DNA of 55,637 bases from JBLIRR01 sp049472395. GTDB taxonomy: Bacteria; SZUA-182; DTGQ01; JBLIRR01. The translations under genes and the position numbers were made by a program. The notes below the pieces were generated by a model. The model did not search any database. It saw only the letters and a program-made list of their open reading frames with translations, and was not told the DNA's origin. Below are positions 1 through 7,194 of the stretch, one piece after another (position 1 is the stretch's first letter; each line of letters opens with the position of its first letter). The stretch covers positions 1-55,637 of the forward strand of contig JBLIRR010000041.1 of assembly GCA_049472395.1 (NCBI GenBank). The letters run 5' to 3'.

Positions 1-286
1 AAACATCTTTACCATTCAGAGCCCCGGTATTCACCAGGCTTTCCGGTGGATGATCCATTCCATCACTGGTCATTAGGCTTTAGGCAATACAGCTTTCACC
101 ATAGGAATCAACCCTTGCAACGTCACTCTTGGCATTTTCGCCTGGTTAGCCTCAACATGCTTTTCCGACCGGCTATGCTTCCCCCTTTGGTTTCCCTCCA
201 AGGTAAGTCGGATAGGTTATAGGGTTATTGGTAGTTGACCCTATCCTCTCTTTGAGAGGGATTCATCATGCCGTAAAACGGCGCAC
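1..286 (-). mobile_element. 5' part of a putative group II intron, continuing off the left edge
   Basis: Read on the minus strand, the segment begins at 286 with GTGCGCC, the usual 5' terminus of bacterial group II introns. A short hairpin (GCCGT/ACGGC) and a long purine-rich structured RNA stretch without an ORF follow, with phrases such as GGTGAATACCGGGGC that resemble domain I of such introns. It starts directly after half of an attC site, as expected for an insertion that split the site. The reverse transcriptase gene and domains V/VI would lie outside the window, so the identification rests on the 5' end and general character only. Orientation matches the cassette genes. Confidence 0.55.
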
Positions 287-314
287 GTCCGCGTGCATCG
301 ATTTGTTAGCTAAT
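287..314 (-). other. Half attC site (R''/L'' arm) interrupted by the intron
   Basis: On the minus strand the sequence reads TTAGCTAACAAATCGATGCA followed by CGCGGAC. This has the form of a canonical attC left arm: a CTAAC core, a spacer and a GCACGCGGAC L'' box. It lies 40 bp beyond the stop of the 355-954 gene, which is where a cassette's attC belongs. The complementary L'/R' arm is not found in the remaining 286 bp, which look like intron RNA, so the second half is presumably on the far side of the intron. Confidence 0.55.
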
Positions 315-354
315 CTTATCATCCCATTTGTTTTCAATATATGTGTAAGATGAC

Positions 355-954
355 CTAAAAGACCGATTCAAGAGTTTGCAATAAAGGATCAAAATAAACT
401 GTATAACCAAGACTACCATAGCCAGGGGCTACATTATAAAGTTCAGAATATAGTAAGAATGATGTAGTAGGACTCCAACTATTTTCATATACATCACCAT
501 ATTGATTTATAAAATAATTAGGATAAGGTGAATTAATAGCATAAGGGTAATAATTTGCGTAAATAGTAGGGGGAGTAATAGCACTTGTATATTCCATAGT
601 TACAAGAACCCCAGGATAGGTTGCCCCTATCGGCATAATTACAAATAGAGGCCATCCTTGCTCTAATAAAGCAATTGGTATAGGTAACACACTAAGTATA
701 CCAGTAGCGGATGGATTTATTGGATTATATACTTCGTTCAAGTCTACAACAAAATTTAGGGGATATCCAAGAAGAAATGGGGCTATAGGAAATTGCGGTA
801 TATATTGAAAATTTCCAAATAATTGAGAAGTAGGGTCAATAGCAGATGGATTTGAAAATAGAGTGAGAGGTTGTGTATAAACAGTAGGAATAATAAATAA
901 TCTAAATGTCAATGTTAAAATGAACATAATAATTAGTTTATTAATTTTTACCAT
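355..954 (-). CDS. Secreted hypothetical protein, integron cassette gene
   Basis: This is a 199-residue protein of no family I recognise. Residues 1-28 form a signal peptide: a lysine-containing start, then a hydrophobic run ending near VYTQP. The mature part is rich in Pro, Tyr, Asn and Ser and almost free of charged residues, with many PxxYP-like turns, which suggests an extracytoplasmic beta-rich protein. The gene lies between attC sites at 287-314 and 1121-1253, so it is a single-gene cassette on the minus strand. No clear Shine-Dalgarno precedes the ATG, as is common for cassette genes. Base composition is strongly AT-rich. Confidence 0.7.
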   Translation of the reverse strand: MVKINKLIIMFILTLTFRLFIIPTVYTQPLTLFSNPSAIDPTSQLFGNFQYIPQFPIAPFLLGYPLNFVVDLNEVYNPINPSATGILSVLPIPIALLEQGWPLFVIMPIGATYPGVLVTMEYTSAITPPTIYANYYPYAINSPYPNYFINQYGDVYENSWSPTTSFLLYSELYNVAPGYGSLGYTVYFDPLLQTLESVF

Positions 955-1120
955 ATCTATACCGCTTTTAAAAATTAATCAGTTGAACAAGAAATGTGCC
1001 CTTAAAACCAATGCCTATGAATTTATCATTAATTAATTTGCTGTTTGCAGGAATTCCATGTTCGTTAACAATATAAATAATAAAACACATACTTATAATT
1101 TAGCATGGATTTAAATAATT

Positions 1121-1253
1121 AGCTAATGCAAAGCTAACTTGCAGAAACAAAAAAGAAAATGTTAGCTATGGCTGCCTAAATATTCTGGCATAAGAAAATA
1201 TGGACAGCCAAAATAGTGTGCGGTTTCTGTCAAGTTGAGCTTTTTGTTAGCAT
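1121..1253 (-). other. attC recombination site
   Basis: The two ends form an imperfect inverted repeat. GCTAATGCAAAGCTAACTTG then CAGAAAC (1122-1148) pairs with GTTTCTGTCAAGTTGAGC then TTTTTGTTAGC (1223-1251). The pairing needs two single-base bulges, which is the extrahelical-base signature of attC sites. The outer R'' core on the minus strand is GCTAAC; the R' core is degenerate (ATTAGC instead of GTTAGC). An inner stem (GGCTGCC/GGACAGCC) adds to the fold. At 133 bp it matches the neighbouring sites at 2361 and 4741 in length. It follows the RelA/SpoT gene and marks the end of that cassette. Confidence 0.75.
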
Positions 1254-1352
1254 ATGATATTGTCAATTTAAGCCTAATATAATATATATAGATAAATTTT
1301 ACATTAAGTCAAACTATTAAAAAGATATATTTCAAATGTATTTTTTCCAATT

Positions 1353-2327
1353 TCAAAGAAATTCTTTATACTCTCGGAACATTCTTTCTCTTTCGGAGTG
1401 TAAATTTCTGTTTTTTAAAAATTTTTTATCATATATTGATAATAGTGTATAAACTACACCTGTATCTAAAAATTTAGATGCGTCTTTGGGAAATAAATTA
1501 TTCTCGTAAATTTCAAATGCATGCCAACCTTTTGAAATTGCTACATCCAGGTCTGATATGTATTTATAATCAGAATTAATAAGTTCATTGACTAATTCAG
1601 AGACTCTTTTCGTATCTGATGCTTGTCTATCAGGAAACCTTTTTCGAAGATAGACAGTAAGGGTATCAAGATTGATTTCTTGGTCTAGTTCTGGTTTTTC
1701 CTTGCTAAATAATTTTTCAACTTCTTTACGTGATTGGGCACTAACCTCATAAAACATCTCAAAATGTGTGTCAACAATATATAATAAACCGCTTAAAGCA
1801 TAAAAATCTTTGCGAAGATCTGTAGGTACATCGTTTTGGCTTTTATAATCTAAATAATGAGAAATTGTTGCCCATGTATCCATTGCTATCGTTCGGAGCT
1901 GAATTTCAAAAGATGTATCATGAAGATTCTTATATCTTGGACCACTATAATTTTTTTTTATTCTTACGATAAAATGTATGGAGAGATAACCGAAATATGC
2001 AATATCAGAATCTTCAAGTTTGTTATCTTCACTAATCACTTCGAAATTAGAACGAATAAGTTCTCCTATTTTTTTTATATCAGATTTAAATAAACACACA
2101 ATACGAAGACCTACAATATCATTAATATCTTTAAATGGCACTTTAATATCTTTTCTTTTAACTTTATTAAGAAAAGAATTATAATTTTTTAAACGGGATG
2201 ATAAATTATGAATCTTTATTCCAGCCTCATTTATTATGCTATTTAATATAAATTGAGCTTCTTCACGAAGCCTTTCATATTGTGGAAGTTTATCTTTATA
2301 TTGGTTTTTTAAAAAATTTTCATCCAT
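1353..2327 (-). CDS. RelA/SpoT-domain (p)ppGpp synthetase-like protein, integron cassette gene
   Basis: The 324-residue protein carries a RelA/SpoT nucleotidyltransferase domain at about residues 15-165. Family landmarks are RLKNYNSFLNK (45-55), DINDIVGLRIV (67-77) with a metal-binding Asp, SIHFIV (116-121) and FEIQLRT (140-146) with the catalytic Glu141. In the family this domain moves pyrophosphate from ATP to GTP/GDP or, in toxic members, to adenosine nucleotides or tRNA. There is no HD hydrolase, TGS or ACT domain, so it is a small alarmone synthetase type with an unassigned helical C-terminal extension of about 150 residues. It sits alone between attC sites. A toxin or phage-defence role (toxSAS-like) is an inference; no antitoxin ORF is evident beside it. 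Confidence 0.85.
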   Translation of the reverse strand: MDENFLKNQYKDKLPQYERLREEAQFILNSIINEAGIKIHNLSSRLKNYNSFLNKVKRKDIKVPFKDINDIVGLRIVCLFKSDIKKIGELIRSNFEVISEDNKLEDSDIAYFGYLSIHFIVRIKKNYSGPRYKNLHDTSFEIQLRTIAMDTWATISHYLDYKSQNDVPTDLRKDFYALSGLLYIVDTHFEMFYEVSAQSRKEVEKLFSKEKPELDQEINLDTLTVYLRKRFPDRQASDTKRVSELVNELINSDYKYISDLDVAISKGWHAFEIYENNLFPKDASKFLDTGVVYTLLSIYDKKFLKNRNLHSERERMFREYKEFL

Positions 2328-2360
2328 ATTTTTTCTAGTAACAATAATTTAATTTTTTTA

Positions 2361-2493
2361 TGCGATAACATTTGAAATCAGTGGTCGGAGGAGATGAACA
2401 AAAAATTAATTAAGGCAAAATAAATATTGATCAAAAGATAAATATTAAAAACCGGGCCAGCTCCTCCGATCCACCTGAATTTCATGGTTATAT
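2361..2493 (-). other. attC recombination site
   Basis: This is the clearest attC in the window. GTGGTCGGAGGAG (2381-2393) is complementary to CTCCTCCGATCCAC (2461-2474) apart from one bulged base. The pairing continues outward through TGAAATCA/TGAATTTCA to the cores GATAAC (2364-2369) and GGTTATAT (2487-2493 region). A bulge in an otherwise perfect L''/L' stem is diagnostic of attC. The 67-bp loop is AT-rich. Confidence 0.85.
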
Positions 2494-2593
2494 GATTCTT
2501 TGAATTATCAAAAAATGCCAAAATCACAGGGCTCATAATGAATAATATACTGATCATGTAATATTCCGTATTTTTCTCAAAAACTGGTTGCAT
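2378..2593 (-). CDS. Doubtful small hydrophobic ORF reading into the attC site
   Basis: The 71-residue frame has two hydrophobic stretches, near residues 12-28 and 48-68. Codons from about residue 34 onward lie inside the attC at 2361-2493, and the stop falls between its L' and R' boxes, so the second hydrophobic segment is the translation of recombination-site sequence. Some cassette genes do end within their attC, so a short membrane peptide is possible. No homology is recognised. The ORF could equally be chance, with the 198-residue gene upstream being the only gene of this cassette. Confidence 0.3.
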   Translation of the reverse strand: MQPVFEKNTEYYMISILFIMSPVILAFFDNSKNHITMKFRWIGGAGPVFNIYLLINIYFALINFLFISSDH

Positions 2594-2661
2594 TGATTTA
2601 TTGGATATTGAAACAGTGTAAACCTCTCAACTAAAAATCTTATCACGATTTGTTAGAAGAT

Positions 2662-3258
2662 TCATGGTGTAATCAATACTCTATTTATAATACGTTTGAG
2701 ACTATTTTCTATATTAACAATAATTCCTGAATCATTCTGAACGAAAATTTGTTTATAGATTTTATCAATAGCTTTTTTAAAATCTCTAAAATATGCGTTT
2801 GTATGAAATCTAAGTGTTTTTTTCCCCTCGTAATTAATCCAATCAATACCAGCATCGTCCTCAACAAACTGATTAATATCATTTGCATTGTTATAAACCA
2901 GACATGGCAATTTAGGAAAATATTCATGAACAAATCCACATCTAAATGCTTCATAAATGTATATTATTTTTATATTTTGTGAAATATCCTCTTTATATTG
3001 TATTTTAAAATCTTTATAATAATTTCTATCTCCTTTAAAATCTAAATATTCCATAAAAGTATTGAAATCATGTTTACTTGTGCCTAATTTGCCTAAATTC
3101 CCATTTATTAAAGCACCTATCTTTTCAGTATAGGCCATTAATATAGTCGCTACAGCAAAATTAGCTCTCGCTTTTATGCAATTGCCGATGTCTGAGTACA
3201 TAAATCCGAAAATATATTCTTTGAAATAACCATTTATAAAGTTTTTATCTATAATCAT
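2662..3258 (-). CDS. HEPN-like hypothetical protein, integron cassette gene
   Basis: This 198-residue, mostly helical protein contains RCGFVH at residues 106-111. That is the R-x4-H motif that marks HEPN-domain ribonucleases and nucleotide-binding proteins, and it sits after a predicted helix (KIIYIYEAF), as in that fold. An upstream helix (NFAVATILMAYTEKIGALI region, 33-51) resembles the abortive-infection-like HEPN families found in cassettes and defence islands. I see no nucleotidyltransferase partner next to it. Function is not assigned; an RNase or toxin role is inferred from one motif and the helical pattern. It ends 4 bp before a TAACAA-type sequence at 2650-2657 that may be a relic attC core. 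Confidence 0.65.
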   Translation of the reverse strand: MIIDKNFINGYFKEYIFGFMYSDIGNCIKARANFAVATILMAYTEKIGALINGNLGKLGTSKHDFNTFMEYLDFKGDRNYYKDFKIQYKEDISQNIKIIYIYEAFRCGFVHEYFPKLPCLVYNNANDINQFVEDDAGIDWINYEGKKTLRFHTNAYFRDFKKAIDKIYKQIFVQNDSGIIVNIENSLKRIINRVLITP

Positions 3259-3267
3259 AAAATCCTT

Positions 3268-3390
3268 TTTAATGTCCGCCCTGAGATGATGTGAGTTTTA
3301 CTGCTCTATAGAAAATTAATAAACTTAAAAGTTACTGAAATCTTGTAAAAAGGGCACCTTTCCAGTCGGACTCCACACAATTGTTATTAA
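3268..3390 (-). other. Degenerate attC-like site
   Basis: It lies between the nuclease gene and the HEPN-like gene, and its span of about 123 bp matches the clear sites. TAATGTCCGCC (3270-3280) pairs partly with GTCGGACTCC (3365-3374), giving a 5-6 bp L''/L' stem with a mismatch. The right side continues to a good R'' core (ATTGTTATTAA, 3380-3390). The left R' core is ATTA rather than GTTA. The position and one good arm support the call; the weak second arm argues for decay. Confidence 0.45.
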
Positions 3391-3394
3391 CCGT

Positions 3395-4705
3395 TTAATT
3401 TAATAATCTCTGCAATTTTTTCTTAACATAGCCTTCTGTTAACTCTTCATTGTGTTTGAATTCAATAAGGAAATACCCTAAGCTTTTGCATAATTGTTTT
3501 TTTCTCTTATCATTTGCTTTTCTTTTTTCAAGACCCTCTTCTCCTCCCCAATGTTCTATTACCTGATAATGTTGAATTCCTTGGTATTCAATTCCAATTT
3601 TCAGCTTTGGAATCCATATGTCGAGTTCCAATCCTTGCAGTTCTTTGCCTCTGTAATGATGAATCACTTTGTGTGAAGGAAATAATAAACATACAATCTT
3701 GTAAAGCATGGTTTCCGTAATCCATCCTTCTCCAATCTGAGGAAATCCTAAATATTGTCTCAAGAGATTTTCGGGTTCTTCCCATCTAATTCCCTCTTGG
3801 TAAGCCTGAACATTATATTTTCTAGCAAACAAGCGAATGTATGCTCTATAAATTTGGACAAATTCAGGAGAATAGATGTTAGAATAAAGTAGTTTAGGTA
3901 CTTTCTTAGTACAAAGATGACAAATGCCTTCTCTGATTTGAAGTGAATCTATCTTTTTAATTATTATTTTTTTTTCATTATTAGCAAAATACCTATCTGA
4001 TCTTATTATATCTTCTTGAATGTTAAAATATCCTTCAAAGCATTTGCATATGAATAATTTACTGCATTTTCTACAACAAAATAGAACAGGATAGTTGCGA
4101 TTTAAAACTTTAACTTCATCTAAATCATCTGGGCTACATTGGCATGTATGATAATGTTTTTCGATAATATATTTTATAACTTTCTGGCTGAATCTAATCC
4201 CAAATAAACAGACATATGGTTTAAGCTTTCTTGAAGATATAGCATAGCAATATCCCACAAATTTTAAGTCTTCTGAAGCTTTAATCTCAATCTCATAATC
4301 TCCACGCTTAACGACAATTAAAATATTTCCGATTGAGAAATCATTAACATCCAAAAACGAAGCTAAAGAGGGAATCTGGCAATATTCACGATATAGATAA
4401 TTGATTGCATAAAGGCTGTAATCATCATGACCATATCCAGCACAGAAGCTATTGTCTAATACTATACCTTTGTGTAACATTTTTTCACATTCAACTACTT
4501 TGGCATTTTTCAGTTGATTGTAACTTCGAACATCTTCATCTGGAACAGGAGAAATACCAGTTTCAGCAAGCAAAGTTATAATTTCTTTCTTTAAGCACCT
4601 GCGTAAGTCGCTAAAAAAGTTTAATCGATCTTCAGAATCGCATGAAAGTGCATTTTCAAAAGCATGAATTACGGTACTTTGTGGTATTTCAATGGTATAT
4701 TTCAT
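3395..4705 (-). CDS. Zinc-ribbon protein with C-terminal PD-(D/E)XK nuclease domain, integron cassette gene
   Basis: Of the 436 residues, the C-terminal ~80 look like a restriction-type nuclease: LELDIWIP (359-366), then IGIEYQGIQHY (370-380), then a lysine/arginine helix and the strand GYFLIEF (410-416). Glu360/Asp362 followed by Glu373-x-Gln375 fits the PD-(D/E)XK metal site. This arrangement occurs in Vsr-like and treble-clef-associated nucleases. In the middle, two Cys clusters (CCRKCSKLFICKC, 210-222, and CHLC, 262-265) suggest a zinc ribbon. The N-terminal 200 residues are not recognised. The gene lies between attC-like sites at 3268 and 4741. DNA cleavage in defence or a selfish element is a plausible role but is not shown. 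Confidence 0.7.
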   Translation of the reverse strand: MKYTIEIPQSTVIHAFENALSCDSEDRLNFFSDLRRCLKKEIITLLAETGISPVPDEDVRSYNQLKNAKVVECEKMLHKGIVLDNSFCAGYGHDDYSLYAINYLYREYCQIPSLASFLDVNDFSIGNILIVVKRGDYEIEIKASEDLKFVGYCYAISSRKLKPYVCLFGIRFSQKVIKYIIEKHYHTCQCSPDDLDEVKVLNRNYPVLFCCRKCSKLFICKCFEGYFNIQEDIIRSDRYFANNEKKIIIKKIDSLQIREGICHLCTKKVPKLLYSNIYSPEFVQIYRAYIRLFARKYNVQAYQEGIRWEEPENLLRQYLGFPQIGEGWITETMLYKIVCLLFPSHKVIHHYRGKELQGLELDIWIPKLKIGIEYQGIQHYQVIEHWGGEEGLEKRKANDKRKKQLCKSLGYFLIEFKHNEELTEGYVKKKLQRLLN

Positions 4706-4740
4706 ATGCGATACTCAGACTCTCTTTTTGACATTACAAA

Positions 4741-4868
4741 GCACATAACACCATTATAAGTCGCGGCACACACGGAACTGACACCGAAGCAGAAATAGGT
4801 ATTGAATCATTGAGGCTACAAAAGGCCGCAAAACTACGAGGGATGTCGGCTTGATAAATTGTTATATC
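4741..4868 (-). other. attC recombination site
   Basis: GCACATAACACCATTATAAG then TCGC (4741-4764) pairs with GTCGGCTTGATAAATTGTTA then TATC (4845-4868). The outer cores ACATAACA and TGTTATAT are complementary. The inner boxes TTATAAGTCGC and GTCGGCTTGATAA pair with bulged bases on one side. On the minus strand the start, ATAACAATTTATCAAGCCGA then C, closely resembles canonical cassette attC left arms. The stop codon of the 139-residue gene overlaps its first two bases, the standard position for the end of a cassette. Confidence 0.85.
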
Positions 4869-5286
4869 ATGGTTTTTTTAAACCTCTCAGTTGATTTTTG
4901 AATCCTTCAACAATTTGGGTATCTATTTTATAATTTATAGCATCATCTACAATTTGATTGATTGGAATTATAGATTCTTTTTTCAGATTTTGGTTTGCAA
5001 TAAGTTTTTCAATAATTGGAATTATATATCCTTTAATCAATAGCTCTTTTTTGGATTGACTTGCATACCTGTGAAGATTTGAAACGGCTAAAAAATCATT
5101 TCTTAGCCGTTCTATTCTTTGAACTGATAAATTACTATCAGCACGCTCTAAATAACCAGCAAACATTGCCAATTTTTCGTCGAAATTCAGGTCAGCAATT
5201 GCTTGCATTTTTTTATCTGATTTACATGCAAACCAGAATGCAATTGCTGACATCACCAATGAAAGCAATCCTAATGCTATTTCCAT
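4867..5286 (-). CDS. Small membrane-anchored hypothetical protein, integron cassette gene
   Basis: The 139-residue protein has one N-terminal membrane segment (about residues 3-20) followed by a soluble, mainly helical region rich in Leu, Lys and Asn. No catalytic motif or family is recognised. The stop codon touches the attC at 4741-4868, so this is the last cassette seen on the right. No attC-like site was found on its upstream side. Instead, the TTATCAGGTCAAAT repeat cluster lies 56 bp before its start and may control it. Confidence 0.6.
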   Translation of the reverse strand: MEIALGLLSLVMSAIAFWFACKSDKKMQAIADLNFDEKLAMFAGYLERADSNLSVQRIERLRNDFLAVSNLHRYASQSKKELLIKGYIIPIIEKLIANQNLKKESIIPINQIVDDAINYKIDTQIVEGFKNQLRGLKKP

Positions 5287-5341
5287 ATTGCATCCTTAGT
5301 ACGTATTGTACATTTGTCTGTTTACAACCATATAACCATTG

Positions 5342-5463
5342 ATTATCAGGCATATTTGATCTGATAATACCCTTTTTTTAATGTTATCAGGTCAAATTTA
5401 CCATGATAATATAATATCAGGTTTAATTTGACCTGATAAGTTGTGATTTCCTCTATTATCAGA
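5342..5463. promoter_or_regulatory. Cluster of TTATCAGGTCAAAT inverted repeats, operator-like
   Basis: The 329-bp gap between two genes contains several copies of one motif in both orientations. ATTATCAG/CTGATAAT (5342-5349 and 5361-5368) is a perfect 8-bp inverted pair. TTATCAGGTCAAATT (5384-5398) and AATTTGACCTGATAA (5425-5439) are a perfect 15-bp inverted pair, enclosing an internal ATATCAGGTTTAATT copy. ATTATCAGA (5455-5463) adds another. The spacing suggests binding sites for a dimeric or multimeric regulator just upstream of the 139-residue gene. No regulator gene is evident nearby. The rest of the gap (5470-5615) is AT-rich with nothing recognisable. Confidence 0.55.
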
Positions 5464-5615
5464 TAAAAAATTCCTTGATATTATAATATTTTTAAAAGCT
5501 ATTGTAGTATATAATCTTTTTTCATATTTAGAATAATGGACAAATTTATTTTAAAACAATATGTCAAATATTTCAAGTTCTAAAAAACAGTCATTATTGG
5601 ATGAGGTTCGGGAAG

Positions 5616-6350
5616 TTAAATGTTTTTGAAAATATCTAGCATCTTTGTCGTTTCACTATTTATGTAATCTGAATCATAATCAAGTGCTTTTTTCTGTGGA
5701 TTAAATTCCAAGATTAAACTGGTAAGTTGCTTCATCTTCTCATCCATTTCATTATACGTTGCCTCTATTGTATGAGAAGTATGTTTCACCTGCCCTGCAA
5801 AATGCTCACTTCCTTTTATAGTTTTCTGTAATTCATAATTCTTTTTTAAGACCTCAAGTTTATTATCAAAGAATCCATTTAAGTCAAGGAGGGTTTTGTA
5901 TGTTCTGCTGTATAATAATTCATTTTTATTTAGTTTTTCCAAGATGTAAGATCTGTACATCTGATTAATTTGGGATATCTTTTTTAATTGCGCGTCTATC
6001 TTCCTGTCTATGCCTTGATATTTTTCGTAATAGGACTCAAGGTCTTCTTGAGATATTTCCGTCACCCCTTTCTTTTTTTTGAATATTTTTTTAAGCCAGT
6101 ACCTTGAGCCTTTACCTTTGAGTGAGCTGTATATGAGTCCAATGTATTGTATTCCAAAAATTACTTGAAATCCCCACTGCTCATAGAGGCTCTTTATATC
6201 ACCAGGCAGGCTTATCTTAAAAATTAGTTCGAATGGGAATAAAACAATTGCGACTAATATCCACACAAGAGCAAAAATAAGGAAAGAAGTTGCTAATGCA
6301 ATCAGTGTAATTTTTACCAGTTTAAATAAGAACTTGATTATCTTCCACAC
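5616..6350 (-). CDS. Membrane protein with long cytoplasmic coiled-coil tail, unknown function
   Basis: This 244-residue protein has two hydrophobic N-terminal segments (about 8-40, then a shorter one near 62-75). A Lys-rich stretch (KKIFKKKKG) and a helical, charged C-terminal two thirds with heptad-like leucines follow. No family is recognised. It is on the same strand as the cassette genes but no attC-like site was found beside it, so it may lie outside the array. The upstream gap to the next gene is 172 bp and holds only a short hairpin. Confidence 0.6.
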   Translation of the reverse strand: MWKIIKFLFKLVKITLIALATSFLIFALVWILVAIVLFPFELIFKISLPGDIKSLYEQWGFQVIFGIQYIGLIYSSLKGKGSRYWLKKIFKKKKGVTEISQEDLESYYEKYQGIDRKIDAQLKKISQINQMYRSYILEKLNKNELLYSRTYKTLLDLNGFFDNKLEVLKKNYELQKTIKGSEHFAGQVKHTSHTIEATYNEMDEKMKQLTSLILEFNPQKKALDYDSDYINSETTKMLDIFKNI

Positions 6351-6470
6351 AACAATTATTCCCTAAAATCAGCCAGGTTGTTACTCCCCATGTGCATATT
6401 TTCTTTCATATTATAGTTGCTTATCGAGTTATTTGGGAGAAATATCCATTTTAATTTACAATGGGTCATT

Positions 6471-6490
6471 TAATCCCTGATGGGGGATTA
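6471..6490 (-). terminator. Possible hairpin after the Cys-rich membrane protein gene
   Basis: TAATCCC (6471-6477) and GGGATTA (6484-6490) form a perfect 7-bp stem with a 6-base loop, 33 bp past the stop of the 6523-7029 gene. There is no T-run on the minus strand, so intrinsic termination is uncertain. Confidence 0.3.
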
Positions 6491-6522
6491 GGTATGTAAG
6501 ATTAGTCAAAAAAGAGAAGGTT

Positions 6523-7029
6523 TTAGGTATCCTTTACTACTTTTGTCATCCAGGGGCATTGATCCTTTTGGGGACAGGTGACGCAACTATACTTTCTGGA
6601 TATGAGGGGCAGAATAACCCACGATTCAACGATAAAAAGCAAGACAAGACCAAGCAGCCACCATGAAAAAGAGCGAAACAATCCTATTCCACCGCAGACT
6701 GCGGGTATAATCCATAAGGGAACGATTACCGGTATATGTCGTCTAAATTTTTCTGTAAAGCAGTCTCGGTTTCCCTTTTTTACAATTTTCGACGATATCA
6801 TTCCATAACCGCAAGGGCATTCTGTAGAGGCGTAATACCTGCAGGATGGACACACGAAGATTATGATCCAGAAAGCACCGCCAATCCCATAAACGAGATA
6901 ACCAGCTGCACCTATGATCCCCCACGCGGAGAACGCATATGAGTATGCTATTGTCAGCGCTCCCAGGAGAATCATCGCAAGGTAGGGAATATTCGCGATA
7001 CCAGTCTCAAATGTTGAATATTTATGCAT
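6523..7029 (-). CDS. Four-helix membrane protein with two Cys clusters, unknown function
   Basis: The 168-residue protein has about four membrane spans: 13-29, 34-60, 102-117 and 121-142. The loop after span 2 carries CPSCRYYASTECPCG (60-74), and the C-terminus carries CVTCPQKDQCPW. Eight or so cysteines in two CxxC-like clusters suggest binding of zinc or an iron-sulfur or haem cofactor at the membrane face, but no exact family is recognised. It is transcribed divergently from treZ, with a 165-bp intergenic region that has no convincing consensus promoter. Confidence 0.65.
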   Translation of the reverse strand: MHKYSTFETGIANIPYLAMILLGALTIAYSYAFSAWGIIGAAGYLVYGIGGAFWIIIFVCPSCRYYASTECPCGYGMISSKIVKKGNRDCFTEKFRRHIPVIVPLWIIPAVCGGIGLFRSFSWWLLGLVLLFIVESWVILPLISRKYSCVTCPQKDQCPWMTKVVKDT

Positions 7030-7194
7030 TATTTTTACCTGTCGTACATAATAATAAAAAATGTTTTATGATGCAACATTAATTATCGCCTCCTTCCGCA
7101 TGGGTCACATAACAAAAAATACTTGATAAATTCCCACTAGGTATGATACATATAAAGCGGAATATATAAAAGACAAGAAAAGGGGGGAATAAGT

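Noticed and set aside
2594..2661. A further attC between the HEPN-like gene and the 71-residue ORF
   Set aside because: CTAACAAATCGTG resembles an R'' core but no complementary second arm was found within the following 70 bp.
5616..7029. The two membrane protein genes as further integron cassettes
   Set aside because: I looked for bulged inverted repeats with GTT/AAC cores in 5287-5615, 6351-6522 and 7030-7194 and found none, only a CTCCC/GGGAG and a TAATCCC/GGGATTA hairpin.
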